NCBI RefSeq assembly: GCF_001468065.1
Contig: NZ_LNYZ01000013.1
Location: 177,450-241,449, forward strand
Reading direction: 5' to 3'
Source of the DNA: Legionella steigerwaltii
Lineage (GTDB): Bacteria > Pseudomonadota > Gammaproteobacteria > Legionellales > Legionellaceae
DNA length: 64,000 nt
Position numbers and translations under genes: made by a program. The notes below the pieces were generated by a model. It saw only the letters and a list, made by a program, of their open reading frames with translations, had not been told where the DNA came from and ran no database searches. Each line of letters starts with the position of its first letter. The first letter of the stretch is position 1. Positions 55,265 through 64,000 of the stretch are shown piece after piece.

Positions 55265-57739
55265 TTAATGAGGTGTTTTAACTTTGATCCATTTTTTAAT
55301 TTCAGATGTCGTTTCATCAATTACTCTAAGAACTTGCTGATACAATTGTTCCAGTAAATCACGTTGTCCTGATTTCCAATAGTTTTCAAGATATTGGCAT
55401 GCTGTTTTTATCCGAGTGGCACCAACGTACACTACGCCTCCCTTAATTTTATGTGTCAGTTTTTGGGTTTGTTCCCAGTCGCCTTGATCATGTGCTTTTT
55501 TTAGCAGAGCAATATCTTCCACAAGAGAGTGATTGATCATGAGGTTAAGTATGTCATAGAGTGTATCTTCTGTACCCGTAGTTTTAATTCCTTCTTCAAC
55601 ATCAAACAGCGGGAATTTAGAAAGATCAAAAAGCTGTTCTTCTGCTGTAGGTAAATCAAAAACACCTTGGATAGGGGGGATTCCTTTTTCTTTTTGTATG
55701 GAAGGAATAAACGAGTTCAAAATATCACAACATTTTTCTTGAGTTAGCGGTTTACTGATCACGGCATTGATACCTGATTCAATACATCGTTGTTTGTTTT
55801 CATCCCCCACATGGGCGGTAAGCGCGATGATAGGGGTATGATATTTTTTGGCAACTTCATGTACACGAATGTAGTGAGTTACTTGATAACCATCCAAATC
55901 AGGTAAACCAATATCCATAAAAATCAAATCGTACCTGTTTTTCTTCCAAAGTTGTAAAGCAGATTGTCCATCAACCGCCAGATCGACTTGGCAGGCGCAC
56001 TGATTCAACATCGCTTTTGCTATGGTTTGCGCCACAGTATTGTCTTCAACGAGCAAGATACGATGTTTGAATGATTTTATCGATGAGTCTGGAGAAGGGA
56101 TGTTCGTTGCAGTGTTTTGTTCAAGACTTGATATATTGAGTCCAAAATCTTTATCAATGCCGGTTTCGTCTTCCAAAAGTGCGGTTTTTAAGGGAATGAT
56201 ACAAGTGAACGTTGTTCCTTTGGCAACAGTACTCTCGACATATATTTCTCCATCTAATTCATCAATAAACTGTTTGATTACAGCAAGGCCTAAACCTGCT
56301 CCTTTATAAATTCCTTTATACGAAGGTGTTAAGCGCTTGAATTGCAGAAAAATTTCCTGTTGCTTGTCTTGGGGAATTCCCATGCCACTATCTTCCACGA
56401 CAAATTTGATAACCACGTCACGGTTTTCTCGTTTCGCCAGTTTGGCTGTTAGTTTCACAAACCCAACATCTGTAAAATTCAATGAATTAGAAATCAGTTC
56501 CAGTAAAATTCTATGGATGCGAATAGGATCTCCGATAAAGAATCTGGGAATATCGGGATCAAATTCCAGAGATAAAGTCAGACGTTTAGAGGATGCTTTG
56601 GCTTTATTCAGCTCAATCACATGTTGCGCTATTTTTTGTAAAACAAATTTTTTCCTTACTTTGGGTATTTCACCAGAACTTACATGAATCGCTTCAAGTA
56701 CATCATCCATAAAATCAAGCAGGGCATGGCCTGATGCGACCAGATTCTCCGAGTATTCCTTAATACGAGGATTTTCTGCTTCAGATTTGATGATGTCTGC
56801 AAATCCAACGATGCCGGTGAGTGGTGTGCGAATGTCGTGACGCATATTCTCAAGAAACTCTGTTTTTGCCAGACTGGCTGCTTCTGCTTTTTCTTTTGCA
56901 ATCTTGAGCTCCGCTTCAATTTTTTTTCTGTCGGTGATGTCAATGGAAATCCCTAATACTCCGGTAATTTCCCCTTTTCTATTGCGCATTGGCGATTTAT
57001 GACTTAAAAAAATGGCATCTTTACCCGCTACTAGCGCTTTTTCTTCAATAATTTCAGTTTCACCAGTTTGCATGATATGAAGATCATTTTGGCGAAATAA
57101 TTCGGCTTGATTCTTACCCCAAGGTAAATCAAAATCGGTTTTTCCTACGATTTCATAGCCAAATTGAAACCCCGCACTTTGAGCTTGTAGGTTATTGCAT
57201 CCTAAATACACTCCGTTTTTGTCTTTCCAATAAACGTGCCCAGGCATATTGGCCAAAATGTTTTCTAAGGTGGATTGTGTTTTTTCTTGGCTTGAACAGA
57301 GATCTGCCTCTTGTTTTTTCCGATTGGTTATATTTAATGATATGCCAATAATGCCCGCGACATTGCCTTTTTCATCGTGTAGGGGCGTTTTACGGGTTAA
57401 TACGACCACTTGTTCTCCAGTCGCTATGGTCCCAATTTCTTCCAACTCCAATGGAGAATTAAGTGCCATTACCCTTAAATCATTATTACGAATTGTTTCT
57501 GCAGAGGCAGCCCAAGGCATTTCAAAATCTGTTTTTCCAATTATGGATTTCATCCCGGTCATTTCCAGCATCGCATCATTACCGCCTAAATAAACTCCAT
57601 TTTTGTCTTTCCAATAAATGCTTCCTGGTAATGATTTGATGATGCTTAAGATAAGGGAAGAATTTTCCGCAGATGAAGCTGAAGTAGGGGGCTCCTTGGA
57701 ATGATTGGTTTTGATTTTATTACGTTTCTTTTCTGACAT
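55265..57739 (-). CDS. Hybrid sensor histidine kinase: PAS-PAS-HisKA-HATPase-REC-Hpt
   Basis: The 824-residue product holds two PAS domains (~25-140 and ~155-275) that are near-duplicates (YWKDKNGVYLG in both; GKTDFEMPW and GKTDFDLPW), a HisKA dimer domain with the phospho-His 301 in ENMRHDIRTPL, an HATPase (~400-520; N box ISNSLNF, G boxes), a receiver domain with Asp609 (IFMDIGLPDLDG), and an Hpt domain with His763 (LTHKIKGG). No membrane segment, so the sensor is cytoplasmic. The phosphorelay His-Asp-His would end on a separate response regulator not in the window. Confidence 0.92.
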   Translation of the reverse strand: MSEKKRNKIKTNHSKEPPTSASSAENSSLILSIIKSLPGSIYWKDKNGVYLGGNDAMLEMTGMKSIIGKTDFEMPWAASAETIRNNDLRVMALNSPLELEEIGTIATGEQVVVLTRKTPLHDEKGNVAGIIGISLNITNRKKQEADLCSSQEKTQSTLENILANMPGHVYWKDKNGVYLGCNNLQAQSAGFQFGYEIVGKTDFDLPWGKNQAELFRQNDLHIMQTGETEIIEEKALVAGKDAIFLSHKSPMRNRKGEITGVLGISIDITDRKKIEAELKIAKEKAEAASLAKTEFLENMRHDIRTPLTGIVGFADIIKSEAENPRIKEYSENLVASGHALLDFMDDVLEAIHVSSGEIPKVRKKFVLQKIAQHVIELNKAKASSKRLTLSLEFDPDIPRFFIGDPIRIHRILLELISNSLNFTDVGFVKLTAKLAKRENRDVVIKFVVEDSGMGIPQDKQQEIFLQFKRLTPSYKGIYKGAGLGLAVIKQFIDELDGEIYVESTVAKGTTFTCIIPLKTALLEDETGIDKDFGLNISSLEQNTATNIPSPDSSIKSFKHRILLVEDNTVAQTIAKAMLNQCACQVDLAVDGQSALQLWKKNRYDLIFMDIGLPDLDGYQVTHYIRVHEVAKKYHTPIIALTAHVGDENKQRCIESGINAVISKPLTQEKCCDILNSFIPSIQKEKGIPPIQGVFDLPTAEEQLFDLSKFPLFDVEEGIKTTGTEDTLYDILNLMINHSLVEDIALLKKAHDQGDWEQTQKLTHKIKGGVVYVGATRIKTACQYLENYWKSGQRDLLEQLYQQVLRVIDETTSEIKKWIKVKTPH

Positions 57740-57922
57740 AAGTTGCTCTCTTTATTTTTAAAGTTATAGACCTAATATTCAACACGTACAAGATAAACAA
57801 CTCATATTTTCAATAAATGCATTAAAGTGGGGTTTTATTAGGATCTGTTTACAGATCCTCTCTTGCTTAATGAGCTGCCAGGGTCTTTAATAAATAAATG
57901 TTTATTTACTTGGAGCACCAAA

Positions 57923-58384
57923 ATGTCTGTGAGTAAAGAATGCATTAAGCTGTTGCAAAATTTAGTGGATCAATATGGACAAAATGGAAAGAAAGATAAA
58001 GATTACTCATTGCTCTATCCTTTATTAAAAGAATTGTTGTTTCTCGTACTACAAAATAAAAAAGATCATAAAGACGAACGGATTACTGGTTTTCTCAGTT
58101 CCTCTGCATTGATTTTGGAAGAAAATCCCTGTTTTGCACAGGCATGCAGACTATTTTTAATTGCCTATCAAGAAATCACCCATGCTTTAGATTCGATGTT
58201 GGATGTTGAATTAAAGATTCAACCCGAATTGGATGCGTCATGGGGTAAGCAACTTGAATCAGAACCCAATACCTCTCATAAACACTCTCTTTTTTTCATT
58301 GAATTACAAGAGGCTATTGCTAGAAGGGCGCTGCGTATGGCAGAAAAAGAGTCAAAAACTTGGGAAATACCTAATTTAAAGTAG
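57923..58384 (+). CDS. Hypothetical protein
   Basis: Not recognised. A 153-residue soluble, helical protein; the ATG at 57923 (MSVSKECIKLL) has GGAG seven bases upstream, whereas the longer frame starting at 57863 has none. Near the N-terminus the charged stretch YGQNGKKDKDYSLLYPLLKE may form a helix. Between the histidine kinase (divergent) and a DUF2490 gene (convergent). Confidence 0.6.
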   Translation: MSVSKECIKLLQNLVDQYGQNGKKDKDYSLLYPLLKELLFLVLQNKKDHKDERITGFLSSSALILEENPCFAQACRLFLIAYQEITHALDSMLDVELKIQPELDASWGKQLESEPNTSHKHSLFFIELQEAIARRALRMAEKESKTWEIPNLK

Positions 58385-58410
58385 TCAAGAGTTCAATGAA
58401 GTATGGACAA

Positions 58411-59127
58411 TTATTGAGTGACGGTAATTTTCAGATACAAGCCATGGGTTAATAAATTTTGATTGTTTCTTTGAAACTTAGTTTGTTCTATGTAGCCAAA
58501 ATCAAATGATGCGGCTTTTGAAAGTTGTCGTTCTAGACCAAAAAAGAAACGGTTTTCTGCAAAAAATTTATCACTTACCCATGATGGATGATTGAAATTA
58601 AAGAATCCTTCATCGAAGGTTGAAAGTGAATATTTGGTATTCTGAAAAGGAATTTTGAGAGCGATTTGTTCCCGCAAACGTGTTGCCCATTCAGCGTATA
58701 AAGTATTTTTGCGTTCCTCAAGTCGAGAGCGATTCGATATATTAAAGAATTTAGAGTGATGTATTTTCCAAAGAAATTGCTGCCACAATACATTTTCATG
58801 TGCAACAACACCTTGGGTATTCTCTGATAAAAAATAGGCATAGCCAATATAGGGTGTAAAATTAGGTGTAATTTGATATCCAGCACCAGAATAGAGATGC
58901 GCTTCATCCAGCCCATAGCGATCATCAATGAGGATCAACCTTGGTTCCAGATAATATTTCCATTGTTTGTATTCATTTACAAACGGGCCAATAAAGATTC
59001 CTGTCAACCAAAAGGTGCCGAAATTTTGTGTATTTGCAAAACTTGTTGAGCATATAGAAATCGAAAATAATAAATAAAAAATCCTTCGAATATTTAAGTT
59101 CTTAATCGATTCCATAAGCAGGTGCAT
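58411..59127 (-). CDS. DUF2490 outer-membrane-type protein
   Basis: A 238-residue protein with a signal peptide (~1-33, ending SFA), then beta-strand repeats including WKYYLEPRLILIDDRYGLDE, FTPYIGYAYFLSENTQ and RLEERKNTLYAEWATRLREQ. These match DUF2490, predicted outer membrane barrels of unknown role. Start is the ATG at 59127 or the one at 59115. Confidence 0.82.
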   Translation of the reverse strand: MHLLMESIKNLNIRRIFYLLFSISICSTSFANTQNFGTFWLTGIFIGPFVNEYKQWKYYLEPRLILIDDRYGLDEAHLYSGAGYQITPNFTPYIGYAYFLSENTQGVVAHENVLWQQFLWKIHHSKFFNISNRSRLEERKNTLYAEWATRLREQIALKIPFQNTKYSLSTFDEGFFNFNHPSWVSDKFFAENRFFFGLERQLSKAASFDFGYIEQTKFQRNNQNLLTHGLYLKITVTQ

Positions 59128-59151
59128 CCTTATGATTTTATGTATACTGAT

Positions 59152-60522
59152 TTATCCTAAAAGCGCACGAATTATTTTTAATTTCAATTGGGTATAGGGC
59201 ATGTATTTAATAGGTAGTTCAAACCAAAAAGGTTTTTTTAAAATACTTTTGAAGTGACTGAATGTTTTAAAACCTGCCTCACCATGATAACTGCCCATAC
59301 CGCTTTCCCCTACACCACCAAATGGGAGGCGTGAGTCACAAATATGCATGATCACATCATTAATACACCCACCTCCGAAAGAAACCTCATGTAAAATTCG
59401 TGTTTGTACTTTTGAATTTTTTCCAAAAATATAAAGGGACAGCGGTCGCGGACGTAATTTGATTTCTTGCAGGACAGGATCTAGATCAGTAAAAGGAATA
59501 ACGGGTAAAATTGGCCCAAAAATCTCTTCTTTCATGATTTCATCTGTAAAACTGACATCCTTAAGAATGGTTGGCTCAATATAATTTTCTGTATCAATGA
59601 CCTGTCCACCAGTGAATAATTTATTCGGATCAATGAGTTTTTTTAAACGTTGTAGATGCTTTTGATCGATAATGCGTACATAGCTTTCGCTCTCAAGGGG
59701 ATTAGGGCCAATAACCTTGCTGATTTGGCTTTTAAGCTCTTCCAACAAGGGTTGATAAATCTTTTCCTCAACCAAAAGATAATCAGGTGCAATACAGGTC
59801 TGTCCGGCATTTAAAAACTTCCCCCATACAATTCGCTGCGCTGAAATTTTTAGATCTGCATCAGCAAAAACAAGGCAAGGGCTTTTGCCGCCCAATTCTA
59901 GGGTGATAGGAGTCAAGTGTTCCGCAGCAGCCTTAGCAACAATTTTGCCTACTGTGGTACTGCCTGTAAAAAATATTTTATCAAAACGTGTGTTAAGGAG
60001 CTCTTGTGCGACATCAACGCCGCCTTCTACAACATAAAGATAAGCTGGATCAAAATTTTGATTGATTATTTTTGCTAGAGCGGCTGCCGTATTCTGAGGC
60101 AACTCACTTGGCTTGATAATACTGGTATTGCCTGCTGCCATGGCTGCAATTAAAGGAATTAACGTGAGCTGATAAGGGTAATTCCATGCTCCGATAATCA
60201 ACGTTGTGCCATAAGGTTCTGGCAGGATGAAACTTTTTCCTGGTTGGTTCACCAGTCCGGTTCGTGTTGCTTTGGGTTTAGCCCATTTATGTACGGATTT
60301 AACTGCTTTATCAAGTTCATGATAAATTAGGGCAAGCTCAGTTAAATATGTTTCAAATTGAGATTTTTTTATATCTGCATAAAGTGCTTCAGAGAGGAGT
60401 TGTTCATTTTGTTTGAGGATGGTTTTTAATTTCTGAAGCTGCTGTTTACGAAAATCAATCGCTTTCGCTTTTCCCTCCGCTGCAAACTTTCTCTGCTCTT
60501 CAACAACCGTGTGGATCTTCAT
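59152..60522 (-). CDS. Aldehyde dehydrogenase, class 3-type
   Basis: A 456-residue NAD(P)-dependent dehydrogenase. LIIGAWNYPYQLTLIPLIAA, FFTGSTTVGKIVAKAAAEHL, LELGGKSPCLVFADADLKIS and the catalytic Cys in FLNAGQTCIAPDYLL are all present, and FGGGCINDVIMHICDSRLPF near the end. Class 3 enzymes oxidise medium and long aliphatic or aromatic aldehydes. The C-terminal hydrophobic/basic tail could associate with membranes, as in fatty aldehyde dehydrogenases. Confidence 0.93.
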   Translation of the reverse strand: MKIHTVVEEQRKFAAEGKAKAIDFRKQQLQKLKTILKQNEQLLSEALYADIKKSQFETYLTELALIYHELDKAVKSVHKWAKPKATRTGLVNQPGKSFILPEPYGTTLIIGAWNYPYQLTLIPLIAAMAAGNTSIIKPSELPQNTAAALAKIINQNFDPAYLYVVEGGVDVAQELLNTRFDKIFFTGSTTVGKIVAKAAAEHLTPITLELGGKSPCLVFADADLKISAQRIVWGKFLNAGQTCIAPDYLLVEEKIYQPLLEELKSQISKVIGPNPLESESYVRIIDQKHLQRLKKLIDPNKLFTGGQVIDTENYIEPTILKDVSFTDEIMKEEIFGPILPVIPFTDLDPVLQEIKLRPRPLSLYIFGKNSKVQTRILHEVSFGGGCINDVIMHICDSRLPFGGVGESGMGSYHGEAGFKTFSHFKSILKKPFWFELPIKYMPYTQLKLKIIRALLG

Positions 60523-60844
60523 GAATGGGCCCCTGCATAAAAAGTTGTTATTTATCAGTAGCTAAATCATTCCATTCTAGTTAAATCCTTAAGGCATAGC
60601 TAGAGAATTCATATTCTTTTCCGTTAAGGTTTTCCTGGGCGTGAGCATTGACTTCGCGGACAACCCGTCAAATTAATGAAGAAATGTGGGACAATTTCCC
60701 CCTCACTATCCTCTCTCCCCCAGAGTGGAGAGGGGATGGTGGTGAAATACTATAAACCTCCTCGCCCGCACAAGAGATTTTGATTAAATAGAGTATTAAA
60801 TCGCGGGAGAGGGTTAGGTGAGTATATATTTTGAGATTCTTAGC
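60523..60844. other. Intergenic stretch with a CTCTCCC/GGGAGAG hairpin
   Basis: About 320 bases without a gene. It holds CCCTCACTATCCTCTCTCCC and AGTGGAGAGGGGATGGTGGTG (imperfect inverted pair, ~60700-60744), part of the same short-repeat type as 1681 and 31644, and a second GGGAGAGGGTTAGGTGAG at ~60805. Nothing else recognised. Confidence 0.6.
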
Positions 60845-61888
60845 TTAAGGCGATGGAAGTTTGCTTTTTGAATTTAAAATTTCATCCTGTAATTCCATAA
60901 TTTTCTCCATGTACATTTCTTCTGTACTCAATTTGTCCTTACATAATGCTTTTTCTGCAGGTGTCATTCTAAGTAACAATTGAATGTAAGCATCCGTTGC
61001 GGTTTGTGTTTGCGATGAAAAAGTTGTTGACAAGGTACCTTTGATAACAAGATCAATCAGATTTGGGTTAATCGAATGAGATGAATCAGATTGGCTTTTA
61101 TTTTCGGCATCTTCTTTCAGTTTTTTTAGAGTTGTATTCATTATTTGGAGAAACTGAGCTAATCCAGTAATTGGATTGGTTATTCCTAGTGAAACAGCAC
61201 GAAGGATGCTCATGCATTGCTCTCTGCATGAGTTTTCTAATAGGTCATCCAGATCATTAACAAATGGAGGTAACTCAACAGTTGAGTTTAGACTGTCCAT
61301 AAAATGAGTATCAGATAATAAACTCTTATGTTTTTCCCCCGTTTTGCTATTTTGAAAAATGGTTTTATCAAGTAACGAGGGGGTCAGACTACTATGACAT
61401 GCCTCAGAAATGCTTATATTTTTTCGTGTTGTACGTCCTTTCCCATGTTGCAATGAGGTATGACCGTATGTCGGCACGATCCCTGTTTTGTAATAAGCAA
61501 TTAAGGTATAAAAAAATAAATCAACACGTCGATTAGCGTGTTCAATAATATTTTCTTTTGATAGAGTAAGAAGCGCATTTTGATCATGATGTTGTGTTGC
61601 TAAGAAAAAATTTGAACGAGGCAATTTGAGTGCAGCACTGTAATTGTCTTTATAATCAAAACGATGTCTTTTTTTATCTGCAAATTGTACGCGTTCTTCG
61701 GTTTTTAATTTTTTAAAAAAATGAGAACTAGGTCCTTTCGCAAAAGAAGCGGGAGTCGTTTCTTTTTTGGGGGGCGTAATCACTGGTGTCATTTTTTTTG
61801 CTGAGGGCACTGTTGGAGATAGAGAAGTTTTAAATGTGGGGCTAGTTTGTCGTACAGGTTTATCAAACCTGAATAGTCGCTTCATCAT
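60845..61888 (-). CDS. Hypothetical protein, effector-like
   Basis: Not recognised. A 347-residue protein with no signal peptide. The first ~60 residues are proline/serine/threonine- and lysine-rich (RQTSPTFKTSLSPTVPSAKK), likely disordered; the rest is helical, with a E/K-rich C-terminus (EEMYMEKIMELQDEILNSKS) ending in KLPSP. The ribosome binding site GGAGG five or eight bases before consecutive ATGs (61888, 61885) decides the start. Candidate Dot/Icm substrate by composition only. Confidence 0.62.
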   Translation of the reverse strand: MMKRLFRFDKPVRQTSPTFKTSLSPTVPSAKKMTPVITPPKKETTPASFAKGPSSHFFKKLKTEERVQFADKKRHRFDYKDNYSAALKLPRSNFFLATQHHDQNALLTLSKENIIEHANRRVDLFFYTLIAYYKTGIVPTYGHTSLQHGKGRTTRKNISISEACHSSLTPSLLDKTIFQNSKTGEKHKSLLSDTHFMDSLNSTVELPPFVNDLDDLLENSCREQCMSILRAVSLGITNPITGLAQFLQIMNTTLKKLKEDAENKSQSDSSHSINPNLIDLVIKGTLSTTFSSQTQTATDAYIQLLLRMTPAEKALCKDKLSTEEMYMEKIMELQDEILNSKSKLPSP

Positions 61889-62003
61889 AAATACCTCCGA
61901 GATTATGGCTAAAACGTTACAATTATTTCTCAAAGTGTTTCAAGAATTATCTTTGCACGAAGCGACTTCATTTGACAAGGGGAGCCGTTAGATTATTTCC
62001 GAT

Positions 62004-62834
62004 TTACGAGCTCTTTTTCTTATTCGTTTTTTCGGTGGTTTTTTTCTTTTTCATGCTCTCTTTCAAAAGAGCAATAAAATCAACTACATCTGCAGAACTT
62101 TCTTCAGCAATTTCTGAAGCCTCCTCTTCTTTGATAACTGGTTGTTTGGCTATTTGTTGATCGAGCCATTTTTTCAATGTCTCACGGTATTCATTATGAT
62201 ATTTTTCTGGCTCCCATTTAGTAGTCATTTCATCGATTAAAGTAACCGCCATTTTTATTTCCGATTGAGAAATCTTATAAGTTTTAAATTCTTCTTGGGG
62301 AACATCCATTTCTTTTTCTTCGCGTATCTCATCTTTAAAATGAATTAAGTACAAAAGTAGGGCATGTTGATGAGGGAGAATTAAACAAATAGATTCTTTT
62401 GTGCGGATAATGACTTTAGCAACGCCTGCTTTATTTGTCTTTTTTAACGATTCCCTTAATAAAACATAAGCTTTTTTATTTTTACTTTCTGGAATGAGGT
62501 AATAAGGCTTTATTAAATAAAGGCTGTCAATTTCCTGAAAATCAACAAATTCTTCAATGTTAATTGCTTTAAATAAATCGGGACTGGCTTTTTCAAACTT
62601 TTTTTCATCAACAACGATGTAGCGATCTTTTTCAAATTCAAATCCTTTTACTATTTGATCCCAAGGAACTTCCTTACCGGTTTTTTCGCTAACTCGTTGA
62701 TAATGAACTCTTGATTTCGTTTTTTTATCAAGCAAATGAAATTTGAGCTCATCTTGCTCCTCAGTGGAATACAAAGAAACCGGTATAGAAACTAGGCCAA
62801 AAGATATCTCGCCTTTCCAAAATGATCGAGGCAT
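62004..62834 (-). CDS. ku: Ku DNA end-binding protein
   Basis: A 276-residue bacterial Ku. It starts with SFWKGEISFGLVSIPVSLYS, and carries LDKKTKSRVHYQRVSEKTGKE, KPYYLIPESKNKKAYVLL, and MAVTLIDEMTTKWEPEKYH; the Lys-rich tail (KKKKTTEKTNKKKSS) resembles the C-terminal extension that recruits LigD. Ku rings bind broken DNA ends for non-homologous end joining. Divergent from ligD across 147 bases. Confidence 0.95.
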   Translation of the reverse strand: MPRSFWKGEISFGLVSIPVSLYSTEEQDELKFHLLDKKTKSRVHYQRVSEKTGKEVPWDQIVKGFEFEKDRYIVVDEKKFEKASPDLFKAINIEEFVDFQEIDSLYLIKPYYLIPESKNKKAYVLLRESLKKTNKAGVAKVIIRTKESICLILPHQHALLLYLIHFKDEIREEKEMDVPQEEFKTYKISQSEIKMAVTLIDEMTTKWEPEKYHNEYRETLKKWLDQQIAKQPVIKEEEASEIAEESSADVVDFIALLKESMKKKKTTEKTNKKKSS

Positions 62835-62981
62835 TTCTTCATCCTTTAATTACATTTCTTATTAAAGAGTAGACCATTTTTAAACGCCATATAGGGATAG
62901 AGCCTGTCTAAAGGAAGTTGAGTGGAAATTCTAAGTATTTTTCTTAAACTTAAAATAATCAGTGTGTGAGAGGAGCGGCGC

Positions 62982-63584
62982 ATGGGTATCGAGCCTTATC
63001 GTAAAAAAAGGAATTTTAATAAAACTCCTGAGCCCAGTGGTGTGGTTTCTTCTGCAAAGGATTATTTATTTGTGATTCAAAAACATGCAGCAAGTCATCT
63101 TCATTATGATTTTCGTCTTGAGTTAAATGGGGTTTTACTCAGTTGGGCTGTTCCTAAGGGCCCATGTTTTGATCCTTCTGTAAAACGGCTCGCAATGCAT
63201 GTAGAAGACCATCCTATTGAGTACGGATATTTTGAAGGAATAATACCTAAAGGCCAATATGGTGCAGGCAATGTGATGTTATGGGATCAAGGCATCTGGA
63301 AACCTCTTGATACTGATCCTGAAAAAGCATATCAATCAGGACACTTACGCTTTGAATTAGAGGCCAAAAAATTAAAAGGACGCTGGGATTTGGTGCGTTT
63401 TAAAGATGAAGAGCATTGGTTTTTAATTAAATTTAAAGATAAATTTGCTCGAAAACTGGAGGAGTATGATGTGACTGAAGAAGAGCCGGATAGTGTGCTG
63501 ACGAATCTTTCCATTGATGAAATAGGGGCGCAATATAGTCGGATCAACAAATTGAATAAAAAAAATAACGTAAAAAAAAACTGA
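62982..63584 (+). CDS. ligD: LigD N-terminal 3'-phosphoesterase domain (frame ends at A9 run)
   Basis: The 200-residue frame encodes the PE domain: HASHLHYDFRLELNGVLLSW with the metal-binding His/Arg/Asp, AVPKGPCFDPSVKRLA, HPIEYGYFEGIIPKGQYGAG, and WDLVRFKDEEHWFLIKFKD. This trims ribonucleotides and 3' phosphates at ends. The frame stops at 63584 after a run of nine As (63572-63580). The ATP-dependent ligase domain follows in another frame, with only Lys/Asn linker between. In related Legionella, LigD is one polypeptide. Either a one-base indel, a sequencing error, or a programmed slip explains it. Confidence 0.92.
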   Translation: MGIEPYRKKRNFNKTPEPSGVVSSAKDYLFVIQKHAASHLHYDFRLELNGVLLSWAVPKGPCFDPSVKRLAMHVEDHPIEYGYFEGIIPKGQYGAGNVMLWDQGIWKPLDTDPEKAYQSGHLRFELEAKKLKGRWDLVRFKDEEHWFLIKFKDKFARKLEEYDVTEEEPDSVLTNLSIDEIGAQYSRINKLNKKNNVKKN

Positions 63585-64000
63585 AAAATAAACAACCACC
63601 AGAACTTGCTAATCATTTAAGTGTCAGCTCATTTCCCGGTTTTGTTGCCCCTCAATTGGCTACGCTGGTAGATAAAGCTCCGGAGGGCTCAGATTGGGCC
63701 CACGAAATAAAATTTGATGGGTATCGAATTATGGCGTTGATTCATAATGAACATATCCGCTTAAAATCACGTAATAACAAAGATTGGACTAATGATTTAT
63801 CCTCTGTAGTCGATGCACTTCAAGAATTGGCTTTGCCTCAAGTCATATTCGATGGAGAAGTCGTTTTACTTGATGAACATGGGAAATCTGATTTTCAATT
63901 ATTACAAAATACAATTAAATCAAATACTAAGGCTCCGTTTATTTATTATCTGTTTGATATTTTATATTTCGATCAATTTGATTTAAGGACATTGCCTTTA
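63569..64000 (+). CDS. ligD: LigD ATP-dependent DNA ligase domain, in a shifted frame, cut by window edge
   Basis: From 63569 the frame is open to the edge. After FPGFVAPQLATLVDKAPEGS it shows the ligase nucleotidyl-transferase motif EIKFDGYRIMALI (adenylated Lys in motif I) and VIFDGEVVLLDEHGKSDFQL (motif III-like), so this is the LIG domain. It has no ATG, GTG or TTG or ribosome binding site close to the domain's start, so it needs the upstream frame: one extra A in the nine-A run, or a -1 shift there, would fuse it to the PE domain. The remaining ligase and any polymerase domain lie beyond the window. Confidence 0.9.

Overview
The window is chromosomal DNA from a Legionella-type gammaproteobacterium. 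The evidence is its AT-rich, housekeeping-dense layout, many proteins of the Legionella-only kind (helical proteins with no recognisable domain, and small proteins with a hydrophobic hairpin), tandem TyrP-like permeases, a PatD-like patatin, and a cyclodipeptide synthase of the XYP type known from Fluoribacter (Legionella) dumoffii. The Ku/LigD pair and that synthase suggest the dumoffii/gormanii/bozemanae side of the genus, but this is inference and species is not proven. No rRNA, tRNA, CRISPR array or complete insertion sequence was seen.

Layout. 1-8.2 kb: DUF1328 protein (cut by the edge), two tandem aromatic amino acid permeases, an OmpA-domain lipoprotein, an AddB-like PD-(D/E)XK nuclease and membrane proteins. 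8.3-15.5 kb: acyltransferase, GNAT, Lrp/AsnC regulator, enolase, Maf, ZIP and CDF metal transporters. 15.6-16.9 kb: a non-coding block with a 141-bp inverted repeat and then three ~410-bp repeats carrying nine perfect DnaA boxes. 16.9-25.5 kb: recG, argS, SPOR protein, folB, SGNH hydrolase, hemE, GNAT. 25.7-34.1 kb is accessory: an effector-like protein, threonine aldolase, a secreted protein, a Gdx/SugE exporter under a guanidine-II riboswitch, a possible permuted papain-fold protein, a patatin followed by a decayed GntP permease, and a putative ADP-ribosyltransferase. 34.2-43.5 kb is core: class II DAHP synthase, grpE-dnaK-dnaJ with two clear sigma-32 promoters, carA, metK, ahcY. 43.6-64 kb is mixed: NUDIX, subtilase, PEBP, SodC, SelO, M20 peptidase, DUF1810, cyclodipeptide synthase, hybrid histidine kinase, aldehyde dehydrogenase, and the Ku/LigD end-joining system, in which ligD changes frame at a run of nine A residues.

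Working together. grpE, dnaK and dnaJ form the Hsp70 machine. metK and ahcY make and recycle the methyl donor. Ku and LigD would join broken DNA ends. ZIP and CDF transporters oppose each other in metal traffic. The riboswitch links guanidine sensing to its exporter.

At least 13 copies of one palindromic REP-like element (ends GTAGCCTGGGTG / CACCCAGGCTAC) punctuate the gaps between genes, with at least three other inverted-repeat families. Most promising for follow-up: the triple DnaA-box repeat, the split ligD, the putative ADP-ribosyltransferase at 33.2 kb and the lone cyclodipeptide synthase.
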